Below, one piece after another: positions 17,571 to 26,155 of a DNA stretch of 53,961 nucleotides; position 1 is the stretch's first letter; each line of letters opens with the position of its first letter. Where the stretch lies: positions 1 through 53,961 of the forward strand of contig CAKULG010000016.1 of assembly GCA_934667105.1 (NCBI GenBank), in the 5' to 3' direction. Both the position numbers and the translations under genes were made by a program. The notes beneath the pieces were generated by a model. That model searched no databases. It saw only the letters and a list, made by a program, of their open reading frames with translations, and had not been told where the DNA came from. This stretch comes from an uncultured Clostridia bacterium. GTDB taxonomy: Bacteria; Bacillota; Clostridia; Christensenellales; Aristaeellaceae.

Positions 17571-18404
17571 TCAGATTCCCCAGAATTCCACCGCGTTCTG
17601 CCCCATGATGCGCCGGCAGGTCGCCTCGTCGAAGCCCGCCTTTTTAAGCATCGCCGTGTCCGATTCCGCCAGCTCCTTGGCAAAAATCGCGTCGTATTCG
17701 CCGGTGAAGGAATCCGAACCGAAGAGCAGCCGCTCGTTCATATGCGCGTAATCCACCTGATACAGCGTATCCAGCACCCGCTGGCGGTAGCAGGCGGGCG
17801 TGCCGGGCGTCATGTCGATATACATTTTCTGGTTCTTATACTTGGGGCTGTATTCCATGGCGCAGAACTTGCCGTAGAGCGCGATGGCCTCGTCGCACCA
17901 CGGCCACGAAATATGCGCCAGCGCAAAGCGGATGTTGGAAATATTCAGCATGCATTCCCAATTGCACGGGCGGTTGTAATTGCCGTTATCGCCGTAATCC
18001 CACAGAATGCCGGAATGGAAAAGGATGGCCTTGTCCAGATCGGCGATATGCTGATAGACGGGCATGGCGCGCTCGTCGCCGGGGTAGAAGTTTTCGCAGA
18101 TCACCTTGAAGCCGACCGCGCCGGCCTCCAGCGCCTGATCCACCTGCATGGAGGCTTCCGGCTCGGTGGGATCGATAAAATAGATGGGCAAAAGCCGGCC
18201 GTCGGTTTCCCGGCACCACTGCATCATCCGCTCGATACGCCCGTTGTTATGCTCGCGCAGCTTGGCGATATTGCGTTCGCTGTAAAGCGGCTCCTCAGCC
18301 AGCATCGCCAGCTTGCCGATGCCGTGCTGATCCATGCTCCTGAGCAGGCGCTCGGGCTCGGGCTTGGCGAAATTATCAATGTGAATATGCGTGTCCAGAA
18401 TCAT
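17571..18404 (-). CDS. Metal-dependent amidohydrolase (amidohydrolase 2-like)
   Basis: A 277-residue TIM-barrel hydrolase. The metal-binding HxH is at residues 6-8 (THIHID); further histidines occur in FHSGI and FALAHISW and an aspartate in FGSDSF, the order expected for the family. These enzymes act on lactones, aromatic acids or amide bonds; the substrate here is unknown. It lies 40 bp downstream of the DUF4091 gene and 31 bp upstream of the sensor-regulator, in the same direction. A lactonase role next to a sugar dehydrogenase is plausible (inference). Confidence 0.82.
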   Translation of the reverse strand: MILDTHIHIDNFAKPEPERLLRSMDQHGIGKLAMLAEEPLYSERNIAKLREHNNGRIERMMQWCRETDGRLLPIYFIDPTEPEASMQVDQALEAGAVGFKVICENFYPGDERAMPVYQHIADLDKAILFHSGILWDYGDNGNYNRPCNWECMLNISNIRFALAHISWPWCDEAIALYGKFCAMEYSPKYKNQKMYIDMTPGTPACYRQRVLDTLYQVDYAHMNERLLFGSDSFTGEYDAIFAKELAESDTAMLKKAGFDEATCRRIMGQNAVEFWGI

Positions 18405-18444
18405 ACTTTCTTTCTCCTTTCATCATCAAACGCTGAACGTGCGC

Positions 18445-20232
18445 TTACGCTTTTTCCAGCGCGCGCACCAGTTTTTCGCGCGCCGCCTGATAATCCGCGT
18501 CGTTCAGGCTCATGTACTTCTCGCGGCCATGGTAATCGACAAAATCCCATTTGGACAGATCGCCTTCGTTCAGCACGCCTTCCACCGCCTCGTCAACGAT
18601 TTTTTCGCCGTCCCGAACGCGCGCCTTGACCATCTGCGCCAGCTCATAGTCCTCTATCCCGCGCTTGAGCGCCAGATACCGAAGCGACAGCAGGCATTGG
18701 CCGCCGTTGCCGGGATAGACGAAGCAGGTATCGCCCGCAGGCCAGCCGGGCGCGTGAAAGGAAAGATCGGCGCGCGGATCATCCGGCCAGACGGTAAAAT
18801 TCCAGCGGATAAAGCCGTCCAGCTTTAGCTTTTCGGTTATCAGCCCATGCAGGCGCACCTCGCACAGATTCGTGTACAGGAAGGAATTCATCACCGGCGG
18901 ATAACAGCAGACCGACCAGAGATACCTTCCGCCCGGCTGCAGCCGTTCGCGCGTGGCGCGCAAAAGCTCCGGCTCGGCAACCGCCAGCAGGTCGATCTGC
19001 GGCGTATAAACGTCCACGCGCTCGTTCCGATACGTATCGTTCATGATATCCTTGGGCCCCATGTCCCAATCCATGCGGATATCCGGCATCAGGCGATGAA
19101 TTGTTTCCAGCGCCCGCGTCCATTCGCCCGCCGTGCTGCCAAGGTTTACCTCGTCGCCCATCAGATAGGAATGCGCCAGCATGCCGCGCGCAACGATCCA
19201 ATCATAAACCGCGCGAATATAATCCTCAATTTCCTCCCGCCTGCGCATAAAGCACAGCGCGCCGGTGCGCTCGTCGATATAGCTGACGCGAATCGCGTCC
19301 GGCCACCCCTCCACGAAGCAGTCAAAGCCTTCCTTCTCGTCCACCCACACGCCGTAAAGCCCCGTGAGCATCACATCCGTCGCGCCATAGGCAGCCATAA
19401 GGTCGATATACGCTTCGGCAAAGGAAAAATCATAGCGGAACGCGCCGTCCTTGCCCCGGCGGATGCGAACATAATTGTATTCGTACAGGTCGCAGGGGGC
19501 CTCCGCGTCGTTATAGCATTGCTGGCCGCGCCACGGCACATCGCTGAGCACCACGGTGGTCACGCGATTTCCCAATTCTCCCAGCGCCCTGGCGTAGGGA
19601 CGCAGCGCTTCAATGTGCGCCGGCGTGTAAGCCTCCACCTCGCATTTACGGGCAATGTTGAACACATGCTGCCACAGGTTAAGGTAAAACCTTCGCTCGG
19701 GCGCGGCGGGTAGCTCCACATCCGCCACGTGGACGGTAAAGGTAATCTCCCGCGCCAGCCGCTCGTCGTAAAACATGCTGTGGGCGAAAAAGCGAATGCT
19801 GCCCTGATAATCGCCCGCAGGCGTGCCGGCGGGCACGTCGATCAGCGCGACCATCTCATTGGTCTGATACGCCCTGACCTCCATTTCGCCGTTTTCCAGA
19901 AGCACATCCGCCTTGGCGACGCCGTCGTCGTCGTTCACGACGTCCACAAGGCGAAGCCTGGCGGAAAGCCCCGCCGCCGTAATGGACGCGCGCAGCACGG
20001 TTACGTCGCCGATAGGCAAATGGTGGGCGAAGGCCGGCCGCTCCTCCAGCAGCAAAGTCGCCCGGCACGGCATACGAATCGCCAGATTAATCTGCGCCCA
20101 GCTGTTTTTCACAGCGCCGACGTCCACATGCGTTTGGCCGGTCGGGGGAGTATACTGCCCGCGCACGGCCTTGTAGCTTTCCGGCATGGGCGTGATTTCA
20201 AAGGTTCGCATATGCTCCTCGTACCAGTCCAT
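18445..20232 (-). CDS. DUF4091 glycoside hydrolase-like protein
   Basis: A 595-residue protein with an N-terminal beta-sandwich region (to about 200), a central TIM-barrel-like region, and a C-terminal part with the DUF4091 pattern, including FVYPGNGGQCLLSLRY and GIEDYEL. DUF4091 proteins are related to GH123 N-acetyl-beta-galactosaminidases, so a hexosaminidase role fits the nearby nagA. There is no signal peptide, so it would act on an imported oligosaccharide in the cytoplasm. Only one base separates it from the isomerase gene upstream. Catalytic acids cannot be assigned with certainty by eye. Confidence 0.8.
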   Translation of the reverse strand: MDWYEEHMRTFEITPMPESYKAVRGQYTPPTGQTHVDVGAVKNSWAQINLAIRMPCRATLLLEERPAFAHHLPIGDVTVLRASITAAGLSARLRLVDVVNDDDGVAKADVLLENGEMEVRAYQTNEMVALIDVPAGTPAGDYQGSIRFFAHSMFYDERLAREITFTVHVADVELPAAPERRFYLNLWQHVFNIARKCEVEAYTPAHIEALRPYARALGELGNRVTTVVLSDVPWRGQQCYNDAEAPCDLYEYNYVRIRRGKDGAFRYDFSFAEAYIDLMAAYGATDVMLTGLYGVWVDEKEGFDCFVEGWPDAIRVSYIDERTGALCFMRRREEIEDYIRAVYDWIVARGMLAHSYLMGDEVNLGSTAGEWTRALETIHRLMPDIRMDWDMGPKDIMNDTYRNERVDVYTPQIDLLAVAEPELLRATRERLQPGGRYLWSVCCYPPVMNSFLYTNLCEVRLHGLITEKLKLDGFIRWNFTVWPDDPRADLSFHAPGWPAGDTCFVYPGNGGQCLLSLRYLALKRGIEDYELAQMVKARVRDGEKIVDEAVEGVLNEGDLSKWDFVDYHGREKYMSLNDADYQAAREKLVRALEKA

Positions 20233-20233
20233 C

Positions 20234-21082
20234 TCATTTTCCTCCCATATACTTTTTCAGGAAGTCGATGGCCAGCGCAATGTCCCGCGCAGGGTCCTCG
20301 CCCACCTCGCGCTCAATCGTCAGATAACCGTCGTAGCCGATCGCGCGCAGCGCGGGAATATAGGTTTCAAAATGCACCTGTCCTTCGCCCAGCGGCACCT
20401 CCAGGCAGTACGCGCTCTCGTCATAATCCGCCGGCGCGAGCGTCATGCCGTACATCACGTCCAGATCGCCGCGCTTGAACATCACGCCGTCCTTGGCATG
20501 GGTATGAACAATATAATCGCGCAGCGTATTCACCGCGTCCACCGCGCTGTCGCCCGTGCACATGACCAGATTCGCCGGGTCAAGGTTCACCTTCACGCCA
20601 GGGCTGGCGACATATTCCAGCATGCGGCGCAGATCCGCCGCGGGCTCGGGCCCCGTCTCGATGGCGAACGCCGCGCCGGCGGAAGCCGCGAAAGCGCCCA
20701 GCTCCCGCAGCGCGTCCGCGATGACCTGAAAGCGCGGATGGTTAACGTCATGCGGCACTACGCCGATATGCGTCGTCACGATCCGGCAGCCCAAATCCAC
20801 CGCCAGCTCCACGATTTTTTTCGTATAATCAATTTTTCCGCGGTTCTTTTCCGCAAAGGCAAAGCCGCCCTCGCCCAAATCGCCGCAAATGGCGCTGATT
20901 TCAATGCCCGCGTCCCGAACGATCCTCCGCGCCCAAGCCCGCTTTTCGGTAGACATATTTTCAGGAGCCAGCTCGCCCTCCACGGCATAAAGCTGCACGC
21001 CGTCCGCGCCCAGTTCCGCCGCCCGGCGCACGCCGCCTGCAAACCCCAGCCCCAGACAATCCGCCAAAATGCCGATTTTCAT
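20234..21082 (-). CDS. Sugar phosphate isomerase/epimerase (TIM barrel)
   Basis: A 282-residue xylose isomerase-like TIM-barrel enzyme. Metal-ligand regions in order are AIETGPE, NLDPANLVM, HTHAKDG and LTIEREVGED near the end. It starts with MKIGILADCLG, a usual opening for the family. It lies 87 bp after the AraC gene and ends one base before the DUF4091 gene. Together with the isomerase at 8725-9585 it gives the locus two related but different enzymes. Exact reaction unknown. Confidence 0.85.
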   Translation of the reverse strand: MKIGILADCLGLGFAGGVRRAAELGADGVQLYAVEGELAPENMSTEKRAWARRIVRDAGIEISAICGDLGEGGFAFAEKNRGKIDYTKKIVELAVDLGCRIVTTHIGVVPHDVNHPRFQVIADALRELGAFAASAGAAFAIETGPEPAADLRRMLEYVASPGVKVNLDPANLVMCTGDSAVDAVNTLRDYIVHTHAKDGVMFKRGDLDVMYGMTLAPADYDESAYCLEVPLGEGQVHFETYIPALRAIGYDGYLTIEREVGEDPARDIALAIDFLKKYMGGK

Positions 21083-21169
21083 CTCACAGCCTCCTATATA
21101 TACATATTCAGCTTATATTCTATCAAATCGGATATTTTCTGTATTGCGGATTCGTATCGCGATACAAAT

Positions 21170-22030
21170 TCACGGTTTATTCGCGCGCTGCTCCCGGCGA
21201 TAGTCGCTCGGCGTCAGGCCGTTATACCGCCTGAAAAGCCGGGAAAAATGCTGGCTGGAGGAAAATCCCAGCCGCATGGCGATATCCGTCGCGTTCTCGT
21301 CGGTTTCGCGCAGCAGCCTTTCCGCCATGCGCACATGCTCTCTCGCCACATATTCCGCCGGCGGCACGCCCGTACAGCGCTTGAATTTTTGCTTAAAGCG
21401 CGCGTCGGAGAGCCCCGCCGCCTTCGCCAGCTGCTCAACGGAAAACATTTCGGCCGGGTTATCCGCCACATAGCGCAGGCATTTGGCGATATCGGGCGGA
21501 ATCGCCTCGCCCGGCGTCGTGCAGCCGGACAGAATTTCATCCAGCAGCAGCACCAGCAGCGCCTGCAGCCGCGGCAGGGAGAAATCGTCCTCCGCCTGAT
21601 CTGCCGCAACCGCACAGGCGGCGATGCGGCCTAAAACGCGCCGCGTCTCCTCGTTGGTGCGAATCAGGCGCAGGGAAAGCAGCCGCGCCGTAAGCTTTTG
21701 CCGAAGCGAAAGAGGAAGCCCCAGAAAATCCTGCGCCGTTTCGGGGTTTTCCAGCAGCAGATACTGCATGCTCGAGCGGTTTTGCACGCAGTCGCGGTTG
21801 CCGTGCGGCTCGTCGGGGTGTATCACCAGCATATCCCCTCCGTGCAGCAGGTATTCCCGCCCGGAGGCCAGCAGCTTTTTTTCGCCCGATTGCAGATACA
21901 GCAGCTCGAACGTGTCGGGATGCCGCTCCGTCTGCATGGGCGCGTACGCGTTCTGTACGCGGAAAAAGCCGATTGCGCTCACGCCCGGCAGCGGAAGCTC
22001 GTATTCCTCCTGGCGATAGTTTTCCTTCAT
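21170..22030 (-). CDS. AraC-family regulator with cupin sensor domain
   Basis: A 286-residue cytoplasmic regulator. The N-terminal half is a cupin-like arm for sugar binding (LLASGREYLLHGGDMLVIHPDEPH), and the C-terminal ~100 residues hold two helix-turn-helix motifs ending GFSSSQHFSRLFRRYNGLTPSDYR. The ATG at 22030 has a GGGGGAAAAG ribosome site; an in-frame ATG at 22069 is possible. It is the first gene of the long minus-strand series and probably controls the isomerase, DUF4091 and amidohydrolase genes that follow. A promoter-like sequence lies about 230 bp upstream. Confidence 0.88.
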   Translation of the reverse strand: MKENYRQEEYELPLPGVSAIGFFRVQNAYAPMQTERHPDTFELLYLQSGEKKLLASGREYLLHGGDMLVIHPDEPHGNRDCVQNRSSMQYLLLENPETAQDFLGLPLSLRQKLTARLLSLRLIRTNEETRRVLGRIAACAVAADQAEDDFSLPRLQALLVLLLDEILSGCTTPGEAIPPDIAKCLRYVADNPAEMFSVEQLAKAAGLSDARFKQKFKRCTGVPPAEYVAREHVRMAERLLRETDENATDIAMRLGFSSSQHFSRLFRRYNGLTPSDYRREQRANKP

Positions 22031-22269
22031 TTTTCTTTTCCCCCGTCGATCGCACGCAGGCTTTTTCAAAAGGGAGACGCTTTCCCGCCTAAGGAGGGAT
22101 TTTCCTCAATACGCCCCCAATACGCTTGCTTTCCGCACCCGCGCAGACGCCTCCCGACTGCCGCCTGGATGACGCGGCATATATTGATGAAATTGCACGG
22201 CGGCATGCTTGGCGAAAACAAACGTCCGCTCAATCGGCGCGCCCATGCCCGGCGCCGGTTTTCCTCATC

Positions 22270-22298
22270 ATTATATCATCTTAACCGGAAAATACCAA
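22270..22298 (-). promoter_or_regulatory. Promoter-like sequence upstream of the AraC gene
   Basis: On the minus strand TTGGTA (22293-22298) and TATAAT (22270-22275) with 17 bases between. It implies a 5' untranslated region of about 230 bases (22031-22262), in which I see no known riboswitch fold. CCGGTT and AACCGG flank the -10 and could form an operator. Confidence 0.5.
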
Positions 22299-22327
22299 TG
22301 GGAAAATTGGCGGGGGAGAGAACGAAT

Positions 22328-22366
22328 CGAAAACCAAAGAAAGCCTTCCGGCAGAGGGCGGAAGGC
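22328..22366 (-). terminator. Rho-independent terminator of nrdR
   Basis: The stem GCCTTCCG/CGGAAGGC (22343-22366, 8-base loop) is followed on the minus strand by TTTCTTTGGTTTT. It begins 18 bp after the nrdR stop codon. Confidence 0.8.
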
Positions 22367-22384
22367 GTCGGCCCTTTTCAGGGC

Positions 22385-22843
22385 TCAGCTTTTTTCGCTG
22401 ATAAGGGATTTTAATTCCTGCATGAAGGTGGGAATATCCGTGAAGGAGCGATACACCGAGGCGAACCGGATATAGGCCACCTCGTCCAGCGTGCGCAGCG
22501 CCTCCATCACCATTTCGCCGATCTGGCGGGTGGTGATTTCTTCTTGCAGGCTGTTATAGGCCCACTGCTCGATGGAATTGACGATTTTCTCAATATCCGC
22601 CGCGGAAACGGGGCGCTTATGACAGGCGGCAATGATGCCGCTGCGCACCTTCTGCGCGTCGAACAGTTCCCGGGAGTTATCCTTTTTGATTACCAGCAGC
22701 TGCTGCACTTCGATTTTTTCATAGGTGGTAAACCTGCGGCCGCAATTGATGCATTCCCGGCGGCGGCGGATGGAGTTTCCATCGTCCGTGGGGCGGGAAT
22801 CCACCACGCGGCTATCCGCGCAATTGCAGAATTGGCATTTCAC
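22385..22843 (-). CDS. nrdR: Transcriptional repressor NrdR
   Basis: A 152-residue protein matching NrdR along its whole length. The N-terminal zinc ribbon uses C3, C6, C31 and C34, followed by the basic DNA-contact stretch SIRRRRE; residues ~46-136 form the ATP-cone that senses ATP/dATP. It represses ribonucleotide reductase genes when deoxynucleotides are plentiful. The start is a GTG, giving the canonical MKCxFC opening. It has its own promoter (22882-22910) and terminator. No ribonucleotide reductase gene is in the window. Confidence 0.97.
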   Translation of the reverse strand: MKCQFCNCADSRVVDSRPTDDGNSIRRRRECINCGRRFTTYEKIEVQQLLVIKKDNSRELFDAQKVRSGIIAACHKRPVSAADIEKIVNSIEQWAYNSLQEEITTRQIGEMVMEALRTLDEVAYIRFASVYRSFTDIPTFMQELKSLISEKS

Positions 22844-22881
22844 TGGGCATCATTCCTTGCTTTTTGTGTTTCTCAAACTCC

Positions 22882-22910
22882 ATTATAGACAATCCGGGGC
22901 GATTTGTCCA
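22882..22910 (-). promoter_or_regulatory. Sigma-A promoter of nrdR
   Basis: On the minus strand TGGACA (22905-22910) and TATAAT (22882-22887) with a 17-base spacer, about 40 bp before the nrdR start. Confidence 0.75.
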
Positions 22911-22984
22911 GCGTCGCGGTGGGAAAATATCCGCCCAAAGCGCCGAAGCCCTTTAAAGGCGCGGGGGAAGCGGGGAGAGGAAGC

Positions 22985-23239
22985 TTATTCCTCGGGCAGA
23001 TCGCCGGGATCCAGCTGCACCAGAATCACATTTTCCCCGATCTTGCAGATTTTCTGCCAGGGGATTACAATGCCGCATTTTTCGCCCCGCAGAAAGCTGG
23101 ACACCTTGAAATCTCCGGGCACCACCAGGGCCTCCACATAGCCGGTCTGGTTATCGAATTCGATGTCCATCACCTTGCCCAGCCGCCTGCCGTCCAGCGT
23201 GTTGACCACATCCTTGGTGCGCAGTTCAGAGAGGCTCAT
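22985..23239 (-). CDS. YlmC/YmxH-family sporulation protein (PRC barrel)
   Basis: An 84-residue PRC-barrel protein starting MSLSELRTKDVVNTLDGRRLG, the typical opening of the YlmC/YmxH family in spore-forming Firmicutes. The family is sporulation-associated but its mechanism is not established. The barrel continues through IPWQKICKIGENVILV. It lies 75 bp downstream of the peptide-binding-protein gene and just before nrdR. A short stem (22940-22962) after the stop may end transcription. Confidence 0.88.
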   Translation of the reverse strand: MSLSELRTKDVVNTLDGRRLGKVMDIEFDNQTGYVEALVVPGDFKVSSFLRGEKCGIVIPWQKICKIGENVILVQLDPGDLPEE

Positions 23240-23314
23240 GCCTGCATCAACTCCTTTTACTTGCGAGGGTATGCAGGCGGGCGAAGAAAGTTGCGCCCAG
23301 GGCGTGGCTCATTC

Positions 23315-24871
23315 TTAATTTTCTTCGATACCCCGCAGAATTTCCGGCTCCCGGATGTCGCGAACGGTGGTGAACACCTTGCGGGTCAGCAGCGCGCCGC
23401 AGCGGTAATAGAGGCAGACGAAGGGGCAATCCTGGGCGAATTGATCCTGAATCTGATGCAGAATGGAGGCGTAGGCGTTTTCATCTATGGTTTTGCGCAG
23501 TTCCTTAAACAGCTTGTCCATCGCGTCGGATTTATAGCGGCCGTAATTCCCCGTGTTGCCGCTCATGAGCAGAAAGCCGGGGTCAGGCACGGTATCCATC
23601 TGGAAGGCGATGAGCGCCAAATCGAAATTTCGGGCGGACAGACGCGCCTTCGCGTCGGTAAAGGTGAGGGATTCCACGTTTCGGTTCGCGTCGCCCGCCT
23701 TGATGCCCACGGCCCAGAGCATATCGGAAATCATGGTGGCCGCCTGAACGCGCACGGAATTATCCTGCTCCTCGTATACCAGCAGGCGGAGCTTCAGATT
23801 TTTCTGCTTCCCATCCTGCACGGTATCCAGCATGCCGTCGCCGTCCGAATCCGCCCAGCCCGCCTCGGCCAGCAGGGCCTTAGCCTTTTCGGGGTTATAT
23901 TCGTAGGCTTCGTCGTTATCCTGATACATCCAGGTGCCGTAGGGGAAGGGGGTGTCCGTGCGTTCCGCCGTGCCGGCGTAGACCGCGTTGGCGATGGCGT
24001 CCACGTCGATGGCATAGCGAATGGCCTTGCGCACCCGTTCGTCATCCAGGGGGTAGGCGTGGGTGTTCATCATCAGCAGTTCCAGCTGCCGGGTGCGGTA
24101 GGTGATATTCAGGTTGGTCAGGCTGGTGCGATACTGCCCGGCGGCGGCGGAGCGGGAAATGGCCGCGTCCACCCGGTTAAATTCGTAATCCTCGATCAAT
24201 TCCCGGTTGGTGGCGCGGAAAAGCACGCTGATCTGCGATACTGCGGGCGTGCCGTTCCACCAATCGGGGTTAGCGGAAAGATAAAGATAATTCTTGGGCG
24301 CGAATTGATCCGCCCGGTAGGGGCCGGTGCCCACGGGATTATCCGCCTGCACCTGATCCTTGGGCAGGACGGGGAAGGTGAGGGCGTAATACACGCCGTA
24401 ATAGGGGCGGCTCACCTTGATAATCAGCGTGCTGGCGTCGTTGACCCGAACGGAGGAAATCATGTATTTCAGCTGAGTGTACTGCCCCTTGCCCTCCTCG
24501 GCCAGGCGCAGAATTTCCTCCAGCGTGGCCGCCACGTCATAGGCGGTGCAGGGGGTTCCGTCGTGGAACACCGCGTCCTTGCGCAGGGCGATGGTCCAGG
24601 TGGAGCCGCTGGCGTCCGGCGCGCAGGATTCCGCCAGACAGCGCACGGGGCGGTAATCGTCGTCCAGGGAATACAGGCCTTCGTAGATCAGGGCGGTCAG
24701 CGATTGAAATTCCCGCTCCTCGGAGATAAGGGGGTTTAGGCGAACGGTTTTCACGGAAATCATGCCCAGGGTGAGGGTATCGTTTTCGGCGGCCAGGGCG
24801 GAAAACGGAAGCAGGGCGAGCGCCAGAAGCAGGGCGCTAATTCGTGTAATAATGCTGCTGATAGATCGCAT
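23315..24871 (-). CDS. Family 5 (oligopeptide-type) extracellular solute-binding protein
   Basis: A 518-residue secreted protein with a signal peptide cut after ALAA near residue 28 and the SBP_bac_5 pattern: FQSLTALIYEGLYSL, the FHDGTPCTAYDVAATLEEI block, GTGPYRAD and a C-terminal lobe with DPGFLLMSGN. It would bind a peptide, nickel complex or similar ligand outside the cell. No permease or ATPase is near. It overlaps the transglycosylase gene by 35 bp and seems cotranscribed with polA and coaE. Murein peptide binding, fed by the adjacent transglycosylase, is a possible role (inference). Confidence 0.88.
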   Translation of the reverse strand: MRSISSIITRISALLLALALLPFSALAAENDTLTLGMISVKTVRLNPLISEEREFQSLTALIYEGLYSLDDDYRPVRCLAESCAPDASGSTWTIALRKDAVFHDGTPCTAYDVAATLEEILRLAEEGKGQYTQLKYMISSVRVNDASTLIIKVSRPYYGVYYALTFPVLPKDQVQADNPVGTGPYRADQFAPKNYLYLSANPDWWNGTPAVSQISVLFRATNRELIEDYEFNRVDAAISRSAAAGQYRTSLTNLNITYRTRQLELLMMNTHAYPLDDERVRKAIRYAIDVDAIANAVYAGTAERTDTPFPYGTWMYQDNDEAYEYNPEKAKALLAEAGWADSDGDGMLDTVQDGKQKNLKLRLLVYEEQDNSVRVQAATMISDMLWAVGIKAGDANRNVESLTFTDAKARLSARNFDLALIAFQMDTVPDPGFLLMSGNTGNYGRYKSDAMDKLFKELRKTIDENAYASILHQIQDQFAQDCPFVCLYYRCGALLTRKVFTTVRDIREPEILRGIEEN

Positions 24872-25550
24872 AGGCGTTCAGCACCTTTCCCGCGTAATAG
24901 CGCGTATCGTCGGTGGGAATTTCATCAATGGAGAGCGTTTTTCCATCGGGGGAATATTTTTGCAGCCAGCTGCGCACATTACCCTGCCCTGCGTGATAGG
25001 CGCAAGCCACGAGGACGGGATCCCCGTCGAACAGGCGGCTTAAATAGCCCAGATACCAGCAGCCCATCTGGATGGAGATTTCAGGCTCAAAAAGCCGCTC
25101 CACCGTATAATCGGCCAGGCTGATTTTGCCCGCCAGCCATTCGCCGGTATCCGGCATGATCTGCATCAGCCCCCGGGCTTGCACCCGGCTGACGGCCTGG
25201 GGATCATAATCGCTTTCCCGCTTGATAACCGCCGCCACATAGGCGGGGTCGATACGGTTGACGGCGGCGTAGTAGGTGATCAAATCCCGGTATTTCACCT
25301 GATGCCGGGCCACTTCGTTTTCATAGGCCCGCCGCGCTTCCTCCCGCCGGGCCAGCAGGGCGTTCATCTGCCCGTTTGCCTGGCTCCAGGAGAAAAAGGC
25401 GATCAAAGCGCCGACGCACAGCGCGCCCAGCACCGCCCATTGCCACCAGGAAAAAAAGACGGCGCTTTTCTTGGGCTTCCGGGCGGCGCGGCGTTTGCGC
25501 GGGCCGGCCTGCCGCAGCGCAGGGGAAGGGGGAGATGGATACTGATTCAA
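24837..25550 (-). CDS. Membrane-anchored lytic transglycosylase (SLT domain)
   Basis: A 237-residue protein with a basic cytoplasmic tail, one membrane helix at about 36-55 and an SLT-type lysozyme-like domain outside. The catalytic glutamate is E112 in KRESDYDP, followed by GLMQIMP at 127-133 and CAYHAGQGNV further on, all conserved in the family. It cleaves the MurNAc-GlcNAc bond of peptidoglycan, giving anhydroMurNAc ends. Its start overlaps the coaE stop by 4 bp and its end overlaps the binding-protein start by 35 bp. Confidence 0.92.
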   Translation of the reverse strand: MNQYPSPPSPALRQAGPRKRRAARKPKKSAVFFSWWQWAVLGALCVGALIAFFSWSQANGQMNALLARREEARRAYENEVARHQVKYRDLITYYAAVNRIDPAYVAAVIKRESDYDPQAVSRVQARGLMQIMPDTGEWLAGKISLADYTVERLFEPEISIQMGCWYLGYLSRLFDGDPVLVACAYHAGQGNVRSWLQKYSPDGKTLSIDEIPTDDTRYYAGKVLNAYAIYQQHYYTN

Positions 25551-26155
25551 GGCTGTTCTCCTTTTTGAAAATCATTCTTTCGTTGGTTCCACAAGGATAG
25601 AACGCGGCAGGCGCTCTCTTCCCTGCTGCCGTCGGTGCGAATAATTTGATTTGCGCGGCGCTTTTTTTCCGCAAGGGGCATCTGCGCGCGGATTCTTTGC
25701 AGGGCCTCCCGGTAAGTGAGCCCGTCCCGCTCTCGCAGCCGCCGCAGCTGTTCTCTTTGAGGAATATAGGCGCACCACACCTCGTCGCACCAGGCGTCCA
25801 GCCCGCATTCGTAAAGCAGCGGCGCAACCAGCACCGCAGGGCCCGGGGCCTCGTCCAGCATTTCCCGCAGCCGCCGCAGAATCAGGGGGTGCATCAATTG
25901 GTTCAGCGTTTCCCGCGCCGCCGGGCTTTCAAAAACCAGCCGGCCCAGCGCCCGGCGATCCAGCGCCTCGCCCTGGAAAACGGAATCGCCCATTTTCGCC
26001 CGAATGGCGGGCAGGGCCGCGCCGCCGGGGGCGGTTAATTGGCGGGATACCTCGTCCGCGTCGATCACGCGGGCCCCGGCCCGGGCAAGCGCGTCGGACA
26101 GATTGGTTTTCCCGCAGGCGATGCCTCCCGTCAGGCCGATAACATAGCCGCTCAT
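25547..26155 (-). CDS. coaE: Dephospho-CoA kinase
   Basis: A 202-residue P-loop kinase for the last step of CoA synthesis. The Walker A motif GGIACGKT is at 10-17, the substrate-binding DADEV at 32-36 and the lid region RERDGLTYREALQRI toward the C terminus. It overlaps both polA (26152-26155) and the transglycosylase gene (25547-25550) by 4 bp. polA-coaE adjacency is common in Firmicutes. Confidence 0.95.
   Translation of the reverse strand: MSGYVIGLTGGIACGKTNLSDALARAGARVIDADEVSRQLTAPGGAALPAIRAKMGDSVFQGEALDRRALGRLVFESPAARETLNQLMHPLILRRLREMLDEAPGPAVLVAPLLYECGLDAWCDEVWCAYIPQREQLRRLRERDGLTYREALQRIRAQMPLAEKKRRANQIIRTDGSREESACRVLSLWNQRKNDFQKGEQP

Noticed and set aside
15938..17608. 556-codon plus-strand frame opposite the AraC membrane regulator
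   Set aside because: No domain or start signal; explained by codon bias of the real gene on the other strand.
22031..22262. Long leader before the AraC gene considered as a riboswitch
   Set aside because: No known riboswitch consensus is visible and no terminator or anti-terminator pair can be drawn before the start codon.
22904..24739. 611-codon plus-strand frame opposite the YlmC-like and peptide-binding genes
   Set aside because: It spans two real minus-strand genes and their intergenic gap, with no plausible protein family.
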